A stretch of DNA of 64,000 bases from Lingula anatina (Eukaryota; Brachiopoda; Lingulata; Lingulida; Lingulidae), in contig NW_019773748.1 in NCBI RefSeq assembly GCF_001039355.2, forward strand, positions 581,481-645,480, read 5' to 3'. The notes under the pieces were generated by a model. The model was not told the DNA's origin, ran no database searches, and worked only from the letters and a program-made list of their open reading frames with translations. A program made the translations under genes and the position numbers. Shown here in pieces: positions 35,701-47,600 of this stretch (positions are counted from its first letter, which is position 1; the number at the start of each line of letters is the position of its first letter).

Positions 35701-36565
35701 TGAATTGACACTTTTTCTTAACTTTGTCTGTGCTAAAAAAGATTTTAAGACACGTTTTCTGAAGTCCTGTCTGTATTGATCCTGTTGCCTTTATTTTCAC
35801 GGATGAATTCTGCATGTTTGTCATTTTTGTTCGTTGTGAGTCCATATTTCCTTCAATTGGTTCCCTTTACTGTTTCTCATTTATACTGTGGTTTGTAGCA
35901 TGGATGTTATTATTGCAGTGGAAGTGATCAAAACAGAGCCAATGTTGTTTACAGGCATTGTATAACATAAGGTTTCATCCTATGGTGTGGAAACTGAATG
36001 AGTTTCATAGACCGATAAACATGGTATAACTTTAATGTCATCTCTCTTATTGCATTTCCCATGCTCTTTGCATTGGTGAATCTATACATGTATATCATAC
36101 TAGACTCATGGATGGTTTGGAAAATAAATGGTTCTAACTCAAATTTTCAGAATGACCTTCAAAATAAATGTGCACTGTAAACCAGAGGTATCAGAATCAT
36201 TACGTCCGTTATAAGTTTTCTTTTTTCTTTACACATTGGTGCCACATTTGAACCAGATCTTTTAAATGGTATATTTAATATTTCAGGTCAGCACAGGTGA
36301 AGGGAGCCCATTTTTTTTCGAAGCCATGCAAAGACTTCAATCAAGTGTTGTGAGTGAATGGAAGGAAATGAGAAGAGCATTTCGAATGATGGACAAACCT
36401 GGACTAGGAATTGTTACACCAGCCCAGTTCCGACAAGTGCTTCGAGAATTTAACCTGAACTTAAGCGAGAATGAATTTTACCACCTTATGACATACTATG
36501 ATAAGGACTTGAAGGGAAAAATAAGTTACAATGACTTCATCGGAGCATTTCTAAGAGCTTCGTGA
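20607..36565 (+). CDS. EFCAB6: EFCAB6-like protein, 13 tandem EF-hand-pair modules
   Basis: 29 coding exons, all in phase, 1625 aa: 20607-20766, 21357-21478, 21657-21776, 22281-22384, 22803-22872, 23323-23459, 23798-23922, 24986-25113, 25252-25400, 25662-25772, 26010-26130, 26347-26517, 26771-26845, 27197-27357, 27671-27838, 28127-28298, 28522-28776, 29077-29312, 29532-29628, 29921-30273, 30629-30784, 32144-32333, 32596-32787, 33046-33279, 33616-33804, 34320-34539, 34862-35040, 35461-35664, 36287-36565. Each module has two EF-hand-like helices-loops: AF..(F/Y)D...G.(I/V)....(F/L)R..L, then F..L...........(Y)..FL. Loops closest to canonical are DYNRDGKVQRHD, DQNRDGRITRKE and DKNGNGIITKKE; many others have lost ligands. 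Length and layout fit EFCAB6 (human about 1500 aa), a sperm/ciliary axoneme-associated protein. Ser/Arg/Gly-rich linkers (PRPPSRSRSE, GSRAGSRVGS) separate modules 11 and 12. The last intron appears to be GC-AG. Confidence 0.85.
21787..21964. mobile_element. MITE with CAGGGGCGG ends and 5-bp target duplication (copy 2)
   Basis: Left end CAGGGGCGGATTTAG; right end reads inward CAGGGGCGGATCCAG. ATACA is duplicated directly at 21782-21786 and 21965-21969. The 178-bp element starts 10 bases after the 5' splice site of the third coding exon of the EFCAB6-like gene. Its interior also folds back (GGAAGATGGTCAGATTTT-like arms). Confidence 0.78.
22573..22737. mobile_element. Foldback MITE with long TIRs and TA target
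   Basis: The left arm begins AGAGGCCATTCAGAACAG and the right arm reads inward AGAGCACATTCAGAACAA. Similarity continues for about 50-60 bases (GATCTG, GGATC and AAATATGG on both arms). TA flanks both ends. Of 165 bp, most is palindromic. It lies in an intron of the EFCAB6-like gene. The TA duplication suggests Tc1/mariner-type mobilisation; this is tentative. Confidence 0.65.
23937..23974. repeat. (AC)n microsatellite
   Basis: 19 AC units, starting 14 bases after the donor of the exon ending at 23922. A degenerate CAGA/GACA-rich tract follows at about 24029-24165. Confidence 0.9.
24029..24165. repeat. Degenerate (GACA)n-rich tract
   Basis: Repeated AGACAGA/GGCAGGCAG units on the plus strand, strongly purine-biased and intronic. 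Confidence 0.75.
26716..26755. repeat. (TTA)n microsatellite
   Basis: A TTA/ATT run immediately upstream of the exon at 26771. It overlaps the region where the branch point and polypyrimidine tract would be expected. Confidence 0.85.
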
Positions 36566-38822
36566 AACAAAAACAAAAAACCCAAAAAGCTGGATGCAAA
36601 TATCTATAAGGTCCAACCGATCTTGGTAAATGTAGTGCTGTCAGTTATTTTGCTGTCACTGCAGTCATCACATGGCAGCAATTTCATTCTTGAAACTGAA
36701 CATGCAAGGTGATAATAGGAATTTATTGGACTTAGTACATAATGCCAAACTATGAATTTTCCAAAGTGCCTTATAAGGTTGTGAACTAACCAGCTTTGAT
36801 CTTACCACAAACACCATGTGATAAATACTGTAACAATCAAGGAAACTCAAGTTGTGTTCTTTACATTATATACTCTTTTAGGTTTTGTCTTTTGGCAAAC
36901 TGTATTTAGCTCATTACATTTATTCTCACATTTATCATGAATATGATTATTTTGAAATTTCATGGTAATTTTTACATGTAAAGTAAGCTGCTGTTTGCTG
37001 AAGAACCTGCTGTACTGTTTATATTTATACATATTAATGCCTTTGAAAATGTCATCCAGTCTTGCAAAAAAGAATAATGTCATCCACAAATTTAACCTTT
37101 TTTTCAACACAAATAATCATGTATCAAGAATGGTATAGCTAACATTCCATTTTAGCTGATCAAGAGTAATCTTGTTGTCATGTCTTCTGTTGCATGGAAA
37201 TATTACAAGAAAAAAATATTTTTATGTATATTTCATTTTATTAAAATTGGAATACTGAATGTGAATAAACATGTTTTAAAAGGAACTAAGCTGCTAATCT
37301 GTGGTTTGAAACTTCACACTTCAAAATTTATAATAAAGGTTGCTGACACATTTGATATATGAACAATGTAGGCTATGGAGCTGAGAATGATGCTTGTAAT
37401 AGGGCACAGAAGTCCAATTTTAAGTTTGCGAGATTTCATCACTTCCAGAGACAGGTAAGATACTGCGCAACATTTTGGTGTTCTAATCAACAGTGACTAC
37501 AGTTGCCAACATGGTTATCCCCTTTGTTTTTGGGTGTAGTCACCCAAGTAGCAGGGAAAAGTTCCTTTTTTGGTTTCCCTTGGATAAGCTCAAGCAGCTC
37601 AAATGGGACAGATCATATCGATAAGTTTTGATAATCATAATAATGAACTTGCAAAGTAGATGGCAAGGCTGTCCCTGGAAGTGGGTACATTGTGCAATAA
37701 TGTCGCAATATTCACAGTATTATTGCATCCTTGCAAACAAAACTTCAGTGCCCTATTACCTAGAAAAGTTCATGTTCATCACACAACCGACTCTGGCAAG
37801 GCAGTCCTAATTGCATATATAGACTGATATTGCTCGGGAATTACAAATTGAGGCAGAATTCAATCAGCCACTACTACACAAAATAAGTTCAGTATTGAAA
37901 TTAATTGAAAACAGGCCAGAAGTAAAATTTTCTTCAGTCAACAGGTTAATATTGAAATAGTTTTACCTCCAAGAAAAATTTAGTTCATTCTTATAACACA
38001 ACTGATAAAATTCTTCTCCGAGGCCAACTTAACACTTGCAATCAAGGTGGTGCATCATAACATGGTCAGGAGCACCTACACCACCCACAATATCAAAGTC
38101 TATTCTTTAGTCTGGATACGTTTTGACAATTGTCAACACTAAAAATGCAGCCTATTGTGATGAAATATTACAGAAAAATGAGTCTTCGACATTTTGATTC
38201 TGGCAAATAGGAGAGGCTTTGTCATTTTGAATAACATTTATATTCATATAACACTGTTATTGAAAATAATGAACTCCGTTTGGCACTTAGTTATAGTTAA
38301 TTTAAGATGCAACTACATGTAATATATTAAATTATCACATTAACATGCTGCAATTGCACATACATTTTTACAAAATGATCCAAGTTTTTCTTGTCCACAC
38401 ACTATTGAAAATGTTGCATGTTAGTATACAATATTCTGTTTATTTGAAAATAATTTGTAAACTTCACAATGGCAATATGTCAGATACCAAACAAGTTTTG
38501 GGTTCAATATCTTTTAGGAAAAAAAACATGCAGACTACCAAGATCAAGGGATGAGATTGCCATATAGTGCAAAAAGTCATGGGGTCCAGGGGGACACCAA
38601 GGCCAATGATATTTTTGGCTCCCAAAAAATCTGAAATATGCCTATAGTTGGAAAATTTCATCCCTGAAGATCAAACATTTATAATCTACTATATAAAAAT
38701 GAGGATTTTAAAATGCAAAACAATCCACATTAAAATCTCTGTAGATGCTTTTGCACAAAATTTCAATATTTTAAGCTTTTCTGTCCATTCTAAAGCAAAT
38801 GACATCAAATGTTCAAAATAAT
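36566..38822. other. 3'UTR and intergenic DNA between convergent genes
   Basis: No coding sequence is supported. The left part is the probable 3'UTR of the EFCAB6-like gene, with AATAAA at 37264-37269 and another at about 37333. The right part probably contains the 3'UTR of the minus-strand ASB gene. Confidence 0.5.
37264..37269 (+). terminator. Candidate polyadenylation signal of the EFCAB6-like gene
   Basis: AATAAA about 700 bases after the stop codon. A second AATAAA lies about 70 bases further on. Confidence 0.35.
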
Positions 38823-41800
38823 TCACAACTTCAAAAGTGTGAATGGAGAATCAAGTTGAATGCTGGTTAAATCAGTAAGCAACAAATGATGCTTAAGTTC
38901 CACTGGTATCTCTAGCTGTTGTACCTTCTCCTTGACTTCTCTTCCAAGTCCCTGGCGAATCTGATACCTACACAGTGACATGAGACTTGGGGGCTCACAG
39001 ATGGCCTGATCTAGCCAGTTCATCATTTCAGGAGAGTGCAATAAAGCATCTGGGACATCTCCAGTTTGTATACAATATTCCTTTGTAATGTTGTACCCTG
39101 CCACAGCTAGACATTGTGCCATGGGAAAAAAGCCAGTTTCAAGGGCCACATAAAATGGTGTCACAGGTTGAGGGTAAATATAAACAACATCAGATGATTG
39201 TGCATGCTGGTCTATACCCCTACTTGGCACATCCAGAGGGACATTTAATTTGAGGAGATACTGAAACACATTCCAGTGGTTTTGATAAACAGCATTCCAC
39301 AGAGGAGTGGCAGCCACATTATTTAACATCTCGGGATCTGCACCATGTTTAATCAGACTCTGAACCATCTCTAAGTTGCCATTGTACGCAGCATAATGCA
39401 AAGCAGTGTCCAAATCCTTGTCTTTATTATTGACATTACAACCCAGAGGTAGAAGCAAGTTAAATGCAGCCATGGCATCACCGTGTGTTGCAAGAGAAAG
39501 GGGTGTGTTCTTGTCACTGGTCTGACAATCAGGTTTAGCTCCAGCAGACAGGAGTTCTTTCATAACTCCTACATGGTTGTCCCAGGCAGCCCAGTGCAAG
39601 GCCTGGTAGCCCATGTTATTCACCAGGTTCACATCACCTCCATGGTCAATCAATAGTTTGACAACGTCAGGTTTGTTTTCCACTGATGCAATCATAACAG
39701 GTGTATTATCTCCCTCTGAACACAAGTTAGGATCAGCCCCGGCTTCCAAAAGCATGCTTATAATCTTTATATTAGCTGAAAGAGAGAAAATGTTTTGAAG
39801 AAAATGATTTTAAATCTTACAAGAACCAAGGAAACGTAAACAGTAACTTTAATATCCCACTATGACAATACTAACAAATCTCTTTATTTTGTTTTAACCA
39901 ACTGGCTTACTTTATCTACTCGAAATCTTCTTATCGAAATTATTAATTCTATCGAAATAAAATCGAAAAGATATGCAATATTTTAACCTACTTTGATAAA
40001 ATAATTCATTATGGACAATGGGCATCTAATGTGATGGTTTTACTTCCACTTACCGTGGGACATCTCTATGGCTGCACACAGAGGAGTGATCTGTCCATGA
40101 AACCCTGCAACATTGACATCGATTGTTGGGCTTTGTAACAATAACTCCACACCCCTTAGACTGTTCTCTTCTATTGCCCGCAGTAGTGGCGTTCTACCAT
40201 TAGTCTGAACATTTACATTTATACCTGAAGCAAAATTGTTTAATATATATATTTATTCAAACTATACATGAATTTAATTAAATATCTGTCCACCTCTTGT
40301 AAAAATAAAGTTACTGAGAATTTCCGCAATACAATTGCTTCCCATATAATACTTTTCTACAAAATACTAAAGGAATCCAATAGAAACCAAAACAAAAATT
40401 TTATATGAACAGTTACGGTCAGGGCAGTTACGGTTAGATCCAATGAGTACATGTATATAACCAAAGAACCAACTGTATACCTACCTGCTTTGATGACCAT
40501 CTGTAATGCCTCTTCAAAAGAGTCAGTCATAAACAAATCAAGGCACATGTGGACCAAATCCTTAGGTCCAGGTGAGTTACCAACAGGGTCTTGAGCACAA
40601 AACTTTTCTAAGAGCACCTGCAGCACACCAAGCTGTTTGTTGAAAACGGCCCATGAACTAGCAGTGTGTAATGACTTGTTCAGGATGTTCAAGTCCGCAC
40701 CTGCTTCAAGAAGCACCCTGGCACAGTCAACGTGACCATGTGTGGCACAGATGTGTAATGGTGTCATTTGCCATGCAGCAGTTCTACAGTTTACATCCGC
40801 ACCGCGGTCAATCAGCCATTTCACCATCAGAGGTTTGTTTGAACCTGTTGCTACATGAAGAGGAAAGAAACTTGCACAACAATTTGCTGAGGGGTAAAAG
40901 CAATCCTCGTCAAATTCTGAAGATGTTTCCATTGCTGTGTTGTTATTACAAAGGCAGGTACCTACTCGGAGAACTTCCTCCATGTCAAATTTGTCATGCC
41001 ACTGGTATTCCAAATCCCTATTACAACCACAGTCTCCTCCATGGGTTTCTGAAGAAACAGAAAAGGAAAAAATCTTTATTAAAGTGACTGCACATCAACA
41101 AAACTGACCCTATTCATTCCTAACATAGAGAATAATGGGCAATGGAAGTTGCTTTGCCAAAGTGATTGTTCAAGTTTGCTTTTAGGTGGGAAACAATCCC
41201 CAATGCACTTCTCGCATTCAGAACTATGTTGATGGCCATCATTACTCCCTCATTCGCAGATTATTATTTCACGACAGCAAAACTTGAAGACAAACAGACG
41301 AATCTTGCATTACAGCTATGTGATGGGAATACTGGTTGGCTTTACGGGAGTGTGGGACTTGAGGAGGTGAGAGGGAAAATAATCACCTGCGTGTAATTTT
41401 ACAGTTATGTGCAACCACAAGTATATCTTTCATGCATCAGCATGTATAATACAAAGTGGAGATCATAAACAGATGTGTGAACACATGAATTTTCATGTTA
41501 GACTGGACTCTTCTCACTTACTTATTTGAAATTCAAAGCCAATGTCTGCATTCTGAATGTCACCAGGTGTGCCTTCACATAATAGTTTGAAGAGGGTAAC
41601 ACTTTTCTCCAGGTTGAGTCTGGGTGGCTCTAAGAGAAAAAATATGTAGGTGGTATTGATATGGATTAAACAAATACACACATGTACGTGAACATTTCCA
41701 GCCAGTTACAGAGTATAGTTAGACTAATATTATCATCACATTTATTTGCCCTTGATATCTACACTGGTAACAATACGGGCAAATTTAAACGTGAAAACAT

Positions 41801-42079
41801 TAATACAATAAAAATTGACATTAAACCACATAAGCTCAAATTTCATGGCAAAATCTGAGCCAATGAGCAGAGCGAGTATTGTAAGAAGACGGTGGTCTGG
41901 CTACCCGCCAACTTTCCTTATTCGAACACCAAAAGAAGTGTCATTTTCAGTGAATAAAGGCATTTTTGTTGGGTTAATTATCTTAACTGACACAATTATC
42001 ACTTTCTTTTAATACCATTTTCAATCTAACGGTTTGAAACAGACACATCATGCTCACCGGCAATCCGTTCTCCTGTCAT
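38823..42079 (-). CDS. Ankyrin repeat and SOCS box (ASB) family protein
   Basis: Five coding exons read right to left: 42079-42058, 41629-41522, 41048-40485, 40224-40054, 39775-38823. All internal introns are phase 1 and join in frame, giving 605 aa. Exon 1 is only seven codons (MTGERIA). From about residue 80 to 520 there are roughly ten ankyrin repeats, such as TPLHICATHGHVDCARVLLE and DTALHYAAYNGNLEMVQSLI. The C-terminus (about residues 549-590) matches a SOCS box: PPSLMSLCRYQIRQGL and then LEIPVELKHHLLL. In ASB proteins the SOCS box recruits Elongin B/C and Cullin-5 to make a ubiquitin ligase, and the ankyrin repeats choose the substrate. Two points are distinctive: a Cys-rich stretch before the first repeats (GDCGCN, TCLCNNN, NCCASF) and a non-ankyrin insertion near DVPSRGIDQHAQ. 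I cannot decide which ASB paralogue this is. Confidence 0.83.
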
Positions 42080-44611
42080 GCTAGCAGAATCCCGTGAGGT
42101 CACATATGAAAACGAGGCACGGGTTTCCCCACGAGCTGTTCACGTGAAATGACATGTAGTCTATGATTAATAGGTCAAGGTAAGCAAATAGAAAATGAGA
42201 GACTGCAAGATTGAACCTGGTTTGAAGTAAAAAAAAAACTTAGTGGGGGTGGGGGTGAGGCATGTATTTTAAAGGGATAATAACTCTTCGTACGATATCT
42301 ATATTTCACAATAAAAACATTGTGAACAACTCATAGAAATATAATGTTCTGTTTTACCACAAAAACGTCAGTTATAGTTATATTCTGATATCTGAGCTTG
42401 TCTTCAGATAACATAACCTCCATTGATGGCTGTACTCTGTTATGATATCTTGAGAGATTTTAACAAAAAACCAAACTTAAAAAAAAAAACAGGGACTAAC
42501 TTTGAATGTAAAAGCCATTAACCATTGGTTAGTAGACTAGGGGAAAACTGTTGTTTACTCGAGGAAAATTTATTTTTTGGCCACGAAGAGTTATTATCCC
42601 TTTAAATATCTGGTACGTTGCCAAAAAATTAATGAATACCAGTACAGTGGGTGCGTCGTAGACGTGTATTCGTGGTGTATATTATTGAAAACTGCCACTT
42701 AAAAGGAAGGTTCGTTCAAAATTATTTTCTAAAGGGACGCAAAAATAATTATTTGAAGTAAAAAAAAACAAGTTAAAGAGATTTAATACCTTATATAGCT
42801 TAAATAACACTTATAAGTTAATTAAAATTATGATGACGAATTTTTCAGTGTGGAGCCAGTTATTTGTCCGGCTGCGTATTTGGCGACCGTAACAATTTAA
42901 TCATTCCCATATAATACCCTTCGTCTTTTACCTCCTCATTACAGTTATGTCTGATTCATTAAATTATTTTTAAAATAGTAAAACTCCCCTGGACAAACTA
43001 AAAATCGGCTGTTTTTGTTAGGACACATGTCATTTTGATTCCTTTCCTACCAGTTCATCTTTGTGCTTTTTATTCTTTAGTGTCAAAAATAGGAGTGATC
43101 ACCCTCTGCATAAATTGGTCCCTATTTAGTGTTTGTTTATAATTTATTTTGCAATAATCACGATGCAACAATCTCGCATTTTTCCAAATGCGTAAGCGTA
43201 AAGCATTATCCCCTTTTAATAATTTATTATCAGTTAGACTACTGACTTAAGTTTCGTTTAATATGAAAAAAAATTTTAATGTCTAGAGAGCAAATGCCAC
43301 GTAACGTAAATAAATAGTTATGTAAATTAAATAAGTAACAGTAGGCTCGCATCGTATACAACACGAATACAATGCACAGGCAAAAAGAAGGAAAAATATC
43401 TCGTTCAGTAGAAAAAGGTTTAAAATTTGCACCCTCTTCAAACTTTTGGCTGTAAATTTGACCTTCAGCACTTATTTTTCCTCCTGTTTGTAAAACACAA
43501 AAAAAGCAGAAAGCTTGCTTCTGTGTTGACCAGTGTTTTTGTCGAAAATTATGTCGAACTAGAAAAGAAATTCCATCTTATTACGCCGCCCTTTGCTGTG
43601 CCGTTCCCTCTATACATAGGGCGGAGGTATGTTGTTTAGGTTCCCCTTTTCACGGGTTCGGTACGTACTGATTTTTCTCGATATCAGCTTAGATAATGCG
43701 GAAATAGAGTTTCATGTTATGAGATCATGCTGTCGCATCAAAAATACATGGGAATGAATATGCTTATTCGAGCTGATGATACTTTAGGTAAAAACTGAAA
43801 CATCGCTTTCAAAATATCCCTCGCCTGAATAGCTATCAACCCGTTTTAAAGCGGATTTAATCACATTTCTGGTACCAGGAACAGGTGCCAATTTCCCCTA
43901 AATCAAACGCGGACGTCAGATTGTAGCTCACACCCTATTCGACGACCACGCCAATTTTCATGTTGTTGCCTTAATTAGTAGATCACTATATCACACAAAT
44001 TTACAAAGCAGGAAAACTGATGACTTACAACCCTGTGCAGATCTGCGTGAAGTGGTGAATAAAGCAACAGACAAGGGATTTTGTTTTCTAAAATTGTTCA
44101 TTTTTATTGCGCTTATATTATGGTGTGCATTTCACGTAAAAGTAATGGGAGAAACGTCATTTTGCCAAATATAGGCCTTTATAAAGTATCGAACCCACTT
44201 ATCATATTACGGCTGAGAGAAATTGCCAGTACGCTACTAGTTCATCCGATTATCCCTGAATAATTAAAAAGTTTTATCCAATCAAGATTTATCTTAGGAA
44301 ACAATGTACCGGTAGGAAGGAGGGGTAAGTCGGGGTGCATGTGACGTTATAATGTGCCCAGTAAACAAGCAGAGAGTCAAGATTGAGCAAACGCAGCATG
44401 TTCATGACACAATAAAAATTAAAGTTTCAGTGCAAGTACAGGCAGATATAAAACAGAAAGATCAGAGTAGGAACAAAAAATGCCACCTTTATTTAGGACA
44501 TGTCAACCATAGAGAAATCATACAAAGTACAGTAATTGGCACAAAACACTGTTTTAGAAATTTTGCTGAGAGATGGGTTTCTAAGAGGCTTGCATTCATT
44601 TTGTCACATAA
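42080..44611. other. Intergenic: ASB promoter side, TTAA MITE, 3' end of sulfotransferase gene
   Basis: I see no supported gene. The ASB promoter and 5'UTR should lie in the first 200 bases. A TTAA-flanked MITE fills 42273-42601. The rest is AT-rich and featureless, with short unsupported open frames on both strands. The last bases are probably sulfotransferase 3'UTR. Confidence 0.5.
42273..42601. mobile_element. MITE with TTAA target duplication
   Basis: Ends AGGGATAATAACTCTTCGT and its exact inverted copy ACGAAGAGTTATTATCCCT are flanked by TTAA at 42269-42272 and 42602-42605. It is 329 bp and non-coding. A TTAA target fits piggyBac or Kolobok type transposases. It lies about 195 bases upstream of the ASB start codon. 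Confidence 0.8.
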
Positions 44612-47600
44612 TCAACGTTTTGGTATCTCGTATTCAAATGTCAGACCCGTTCCTGCCAATTTTTCATCCACTACCTGGTCCATTTTGTGACACATGTCAT
44701 TTGTGAAGTAGTTTTTCCAGTCACCAACTATCCCTAAAAAATATTTAAATAGAAACTGGTTTTGAACATGACAAAACAACATATAAGTTTACTTGTAAAA
44801 TAACATCCCCTTAGACAAATGAATGAACAGACAGCAAACTAGGAAATGTTGATTTTACTAATAAAGTATTAGCACTTTTAATTTAAAACTAACAAAATGC
44901 TGGCTGCCAAATAACAGATAAAGCTGAAAAATGTTTCATTATTACACCTGTACTTTGTAGTTTAGTTTCAAACAAATATGGAGTAAAAAAGGAGTAAAAA
45001 TACACAAAGGCACCTTATTTAATAAAAGAAGCCTGCTGATAAATAAAGTGTTTATACATATTGTATTATTTCATTAATAACTCTACACAGCTGGTTCTTA
45101 ATGTTTCACGTGAGATTTACAGCTCTGGATGTAATGTGATCTGGTCACCCGATGACAGCAGACTGGTAGGACCAGTGATGAACATGTATCTAAGGCTCTA
45201 TTCCCATAGATTTTAGATCAATCTATCCCCGCGGGGAGTCTCACTAGATTACTTTCAGATAATCTGACTTAAATGTCCGTCCCGCCTACTACAAGCTGTA
45301 AGGGGGTAATTAACTTTCGTGTCTGCCCGGCTGACAGCTATTTAGCGTGAACCCCCAGGGAGTTAGGTCGATCTAATCTATATAAATGGGGTGTATGACA
45401 TTTGAAAGTAGCACAGCCCTAAAAGCAACCTCACCTTTTCGTAGGAATTTTGCCTCTTTCTTATCTCTTAAACCAAAAGTATCCCACCAAGAATAGTTTG
45501 AGGCTGGATTGTCCTTCATGCAAAAGAAACTACAGTATACTGCCACATTGTATACTTCCTTTTCGTTTAGGTCTTTTCCCAGGAATTTTGCAATTTTCTT
45601 TACTCCCCCATAAGGATCCTTGAAAAAAAANAATACACAAAGGCACCTTATTTAATAAATGAAGCCTGCTGATAAATAAAGTGTTTATACATATTGTATT
45701 ATTTCATTAATAACTCTACACAGCTGGTTCTTAATGTTTCACGTGAGATTTACAGCTCTGGATGTAATGTGATCTGGTCACCCGATGACAGCAGACTGGT
45801 AGGACCAGTGATGAACATGTATCTAAGGCTCTATTCCAATAGATTTTAGATCAATCTATCCCCGCGGGGAGTCTCACTAGATTACTTTCAGATAATCTGA
45901 CTTAAATGTCCGTCCTGCCTACTACAAGCTGTAAGGGGGTAATTAACTTTCGTGTCTGCCCGGCTGACAGCTATTTAGCGTGAACCCCCAGGGAGTTAGG
46001 TCGATTTAAAGTAGGTCGATCTAATCTATGGAAATGGGGTGTGTATGACATTTGAAAGTAGCACAGCCCTAAAAGCAACCTCACCTTTTCGTAGGAATTT
46101 TGCCTCTTTCTTATCTCTTAAACCAAAAGTATCCCACCAAGAATAGTTTGAGGCTGGATTGTCCTTCATGCAAAAGAAACTACAGTATACTGCCACATTG
46201 TATACTTCCTTTTCGTTTAGGTCTTTTCCCAGGAATTTTGCAATTTTCTTTACTCCCCCATAAGGATCCTTGAAAAAAAAAGAGTGTCAATAAAGTAATT
46301 GTATTATTACAGACAGTATGTGCATCCTGACCAAAAATAAAAAGTAAGCAAAAACAGTATGCTCATAGACATGGGAAAACTATTGGTCAGACCAGTTATG
46401 ACCGCCTCAGAAAGCCCAAGGAATGGCACTATTTTGATAAAGCAGGTCCTCTAGAATGACAAGGTTTATGTGAAAATACACTGAATAACAATAAACCACA
46501 TTTAAACATAATTTAATGGAAATAAAATATTTAGTTCGGACCAGCACAGAATCAGTATCAGAAAAGTTTTCCCCATGTTAAGCTATGTTTGTCTTCAGGT
46601 ACATGTGATTATGGGCCCGTACACAATGAATTTATCAACCTAGCTACAAGTGACTAAAACTCCATGGTGACCCTCACTGCAATCAGAATAACAGACTAAC
46701 ATGCCCCCTCTTGTTTCCAATAATCATATCATCATCCACTTAACGCCAGTGTTAATCTGTTAATCTGACTGCATTCAGCAAGAGTCCCTGTGGAGTTAGT
46801 GTGAGCACAATGTAGCTTGGTCGATAAATTCATTGTGAACACGTCCCATTACTGCTTAAAGTATTCATATTATTAAAGCTTTAGTTTTTTCTCATTGCTT
46901 ACTTTTTGCAAGTCCTCATACTTCAGAAATAACATGTTTTCATCATCCCTATGCTCCCAATAGCCTTTCACATGATCCCACCATGGCCCATAAGCAACTG
47001 GTCCAAAGGAGAAAAAATCAACATGAATATTGTATTTTTCACATATTGTTTTACCCAATGTTCCTTCAATATAATCTTTATTCTACCCTGAAAGTCAAAC
47101 ACCTAAATGAAGATCAAACTGAGTGCTATTGGAAACAATTTACCTTTATTCTATAACTGAAACTCCGATACCTAAATGAAGATGAAATTGAATGCTATTT
47201 GAAACAATAATCAAACAATGGTCAACTACATTTACTTACTAGGCAGAAAAAGTCACTTACCCATGCCTAGCCTAAATCTCTCAAAAAATCCCCTGAAATT
47301 GCCTCTGTATTTAATTTCATTGATCATTCTTATGAAATGGTAATAAGACACTGTTACATCCCTGGGATTCCTGACTACATATATTTTCTGAAAAAATACA
47401 TCATTGTCATTAAATTTTAGTCAAGGTTTTCTTACCAATATGAGGACTTTTGATTTTTTTTTAAAGGACAAGAAAGAGGGTACCAGAAGAGACAGGATTG
47501 TGCCGGTGGTCATTTTTAGCTGGAGGTGAACGTGTTTCAAGATGTGGGCTCAGAGAAAAAAGCAGTTTTTTCCAACAATATGGTGAGATAACATTTTTTC

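Noticed and set aside
40671-41087. 138-codon plus-strand open frame
   Set aside because: Antisense shadow of the ankyrin exon 40485-41048.
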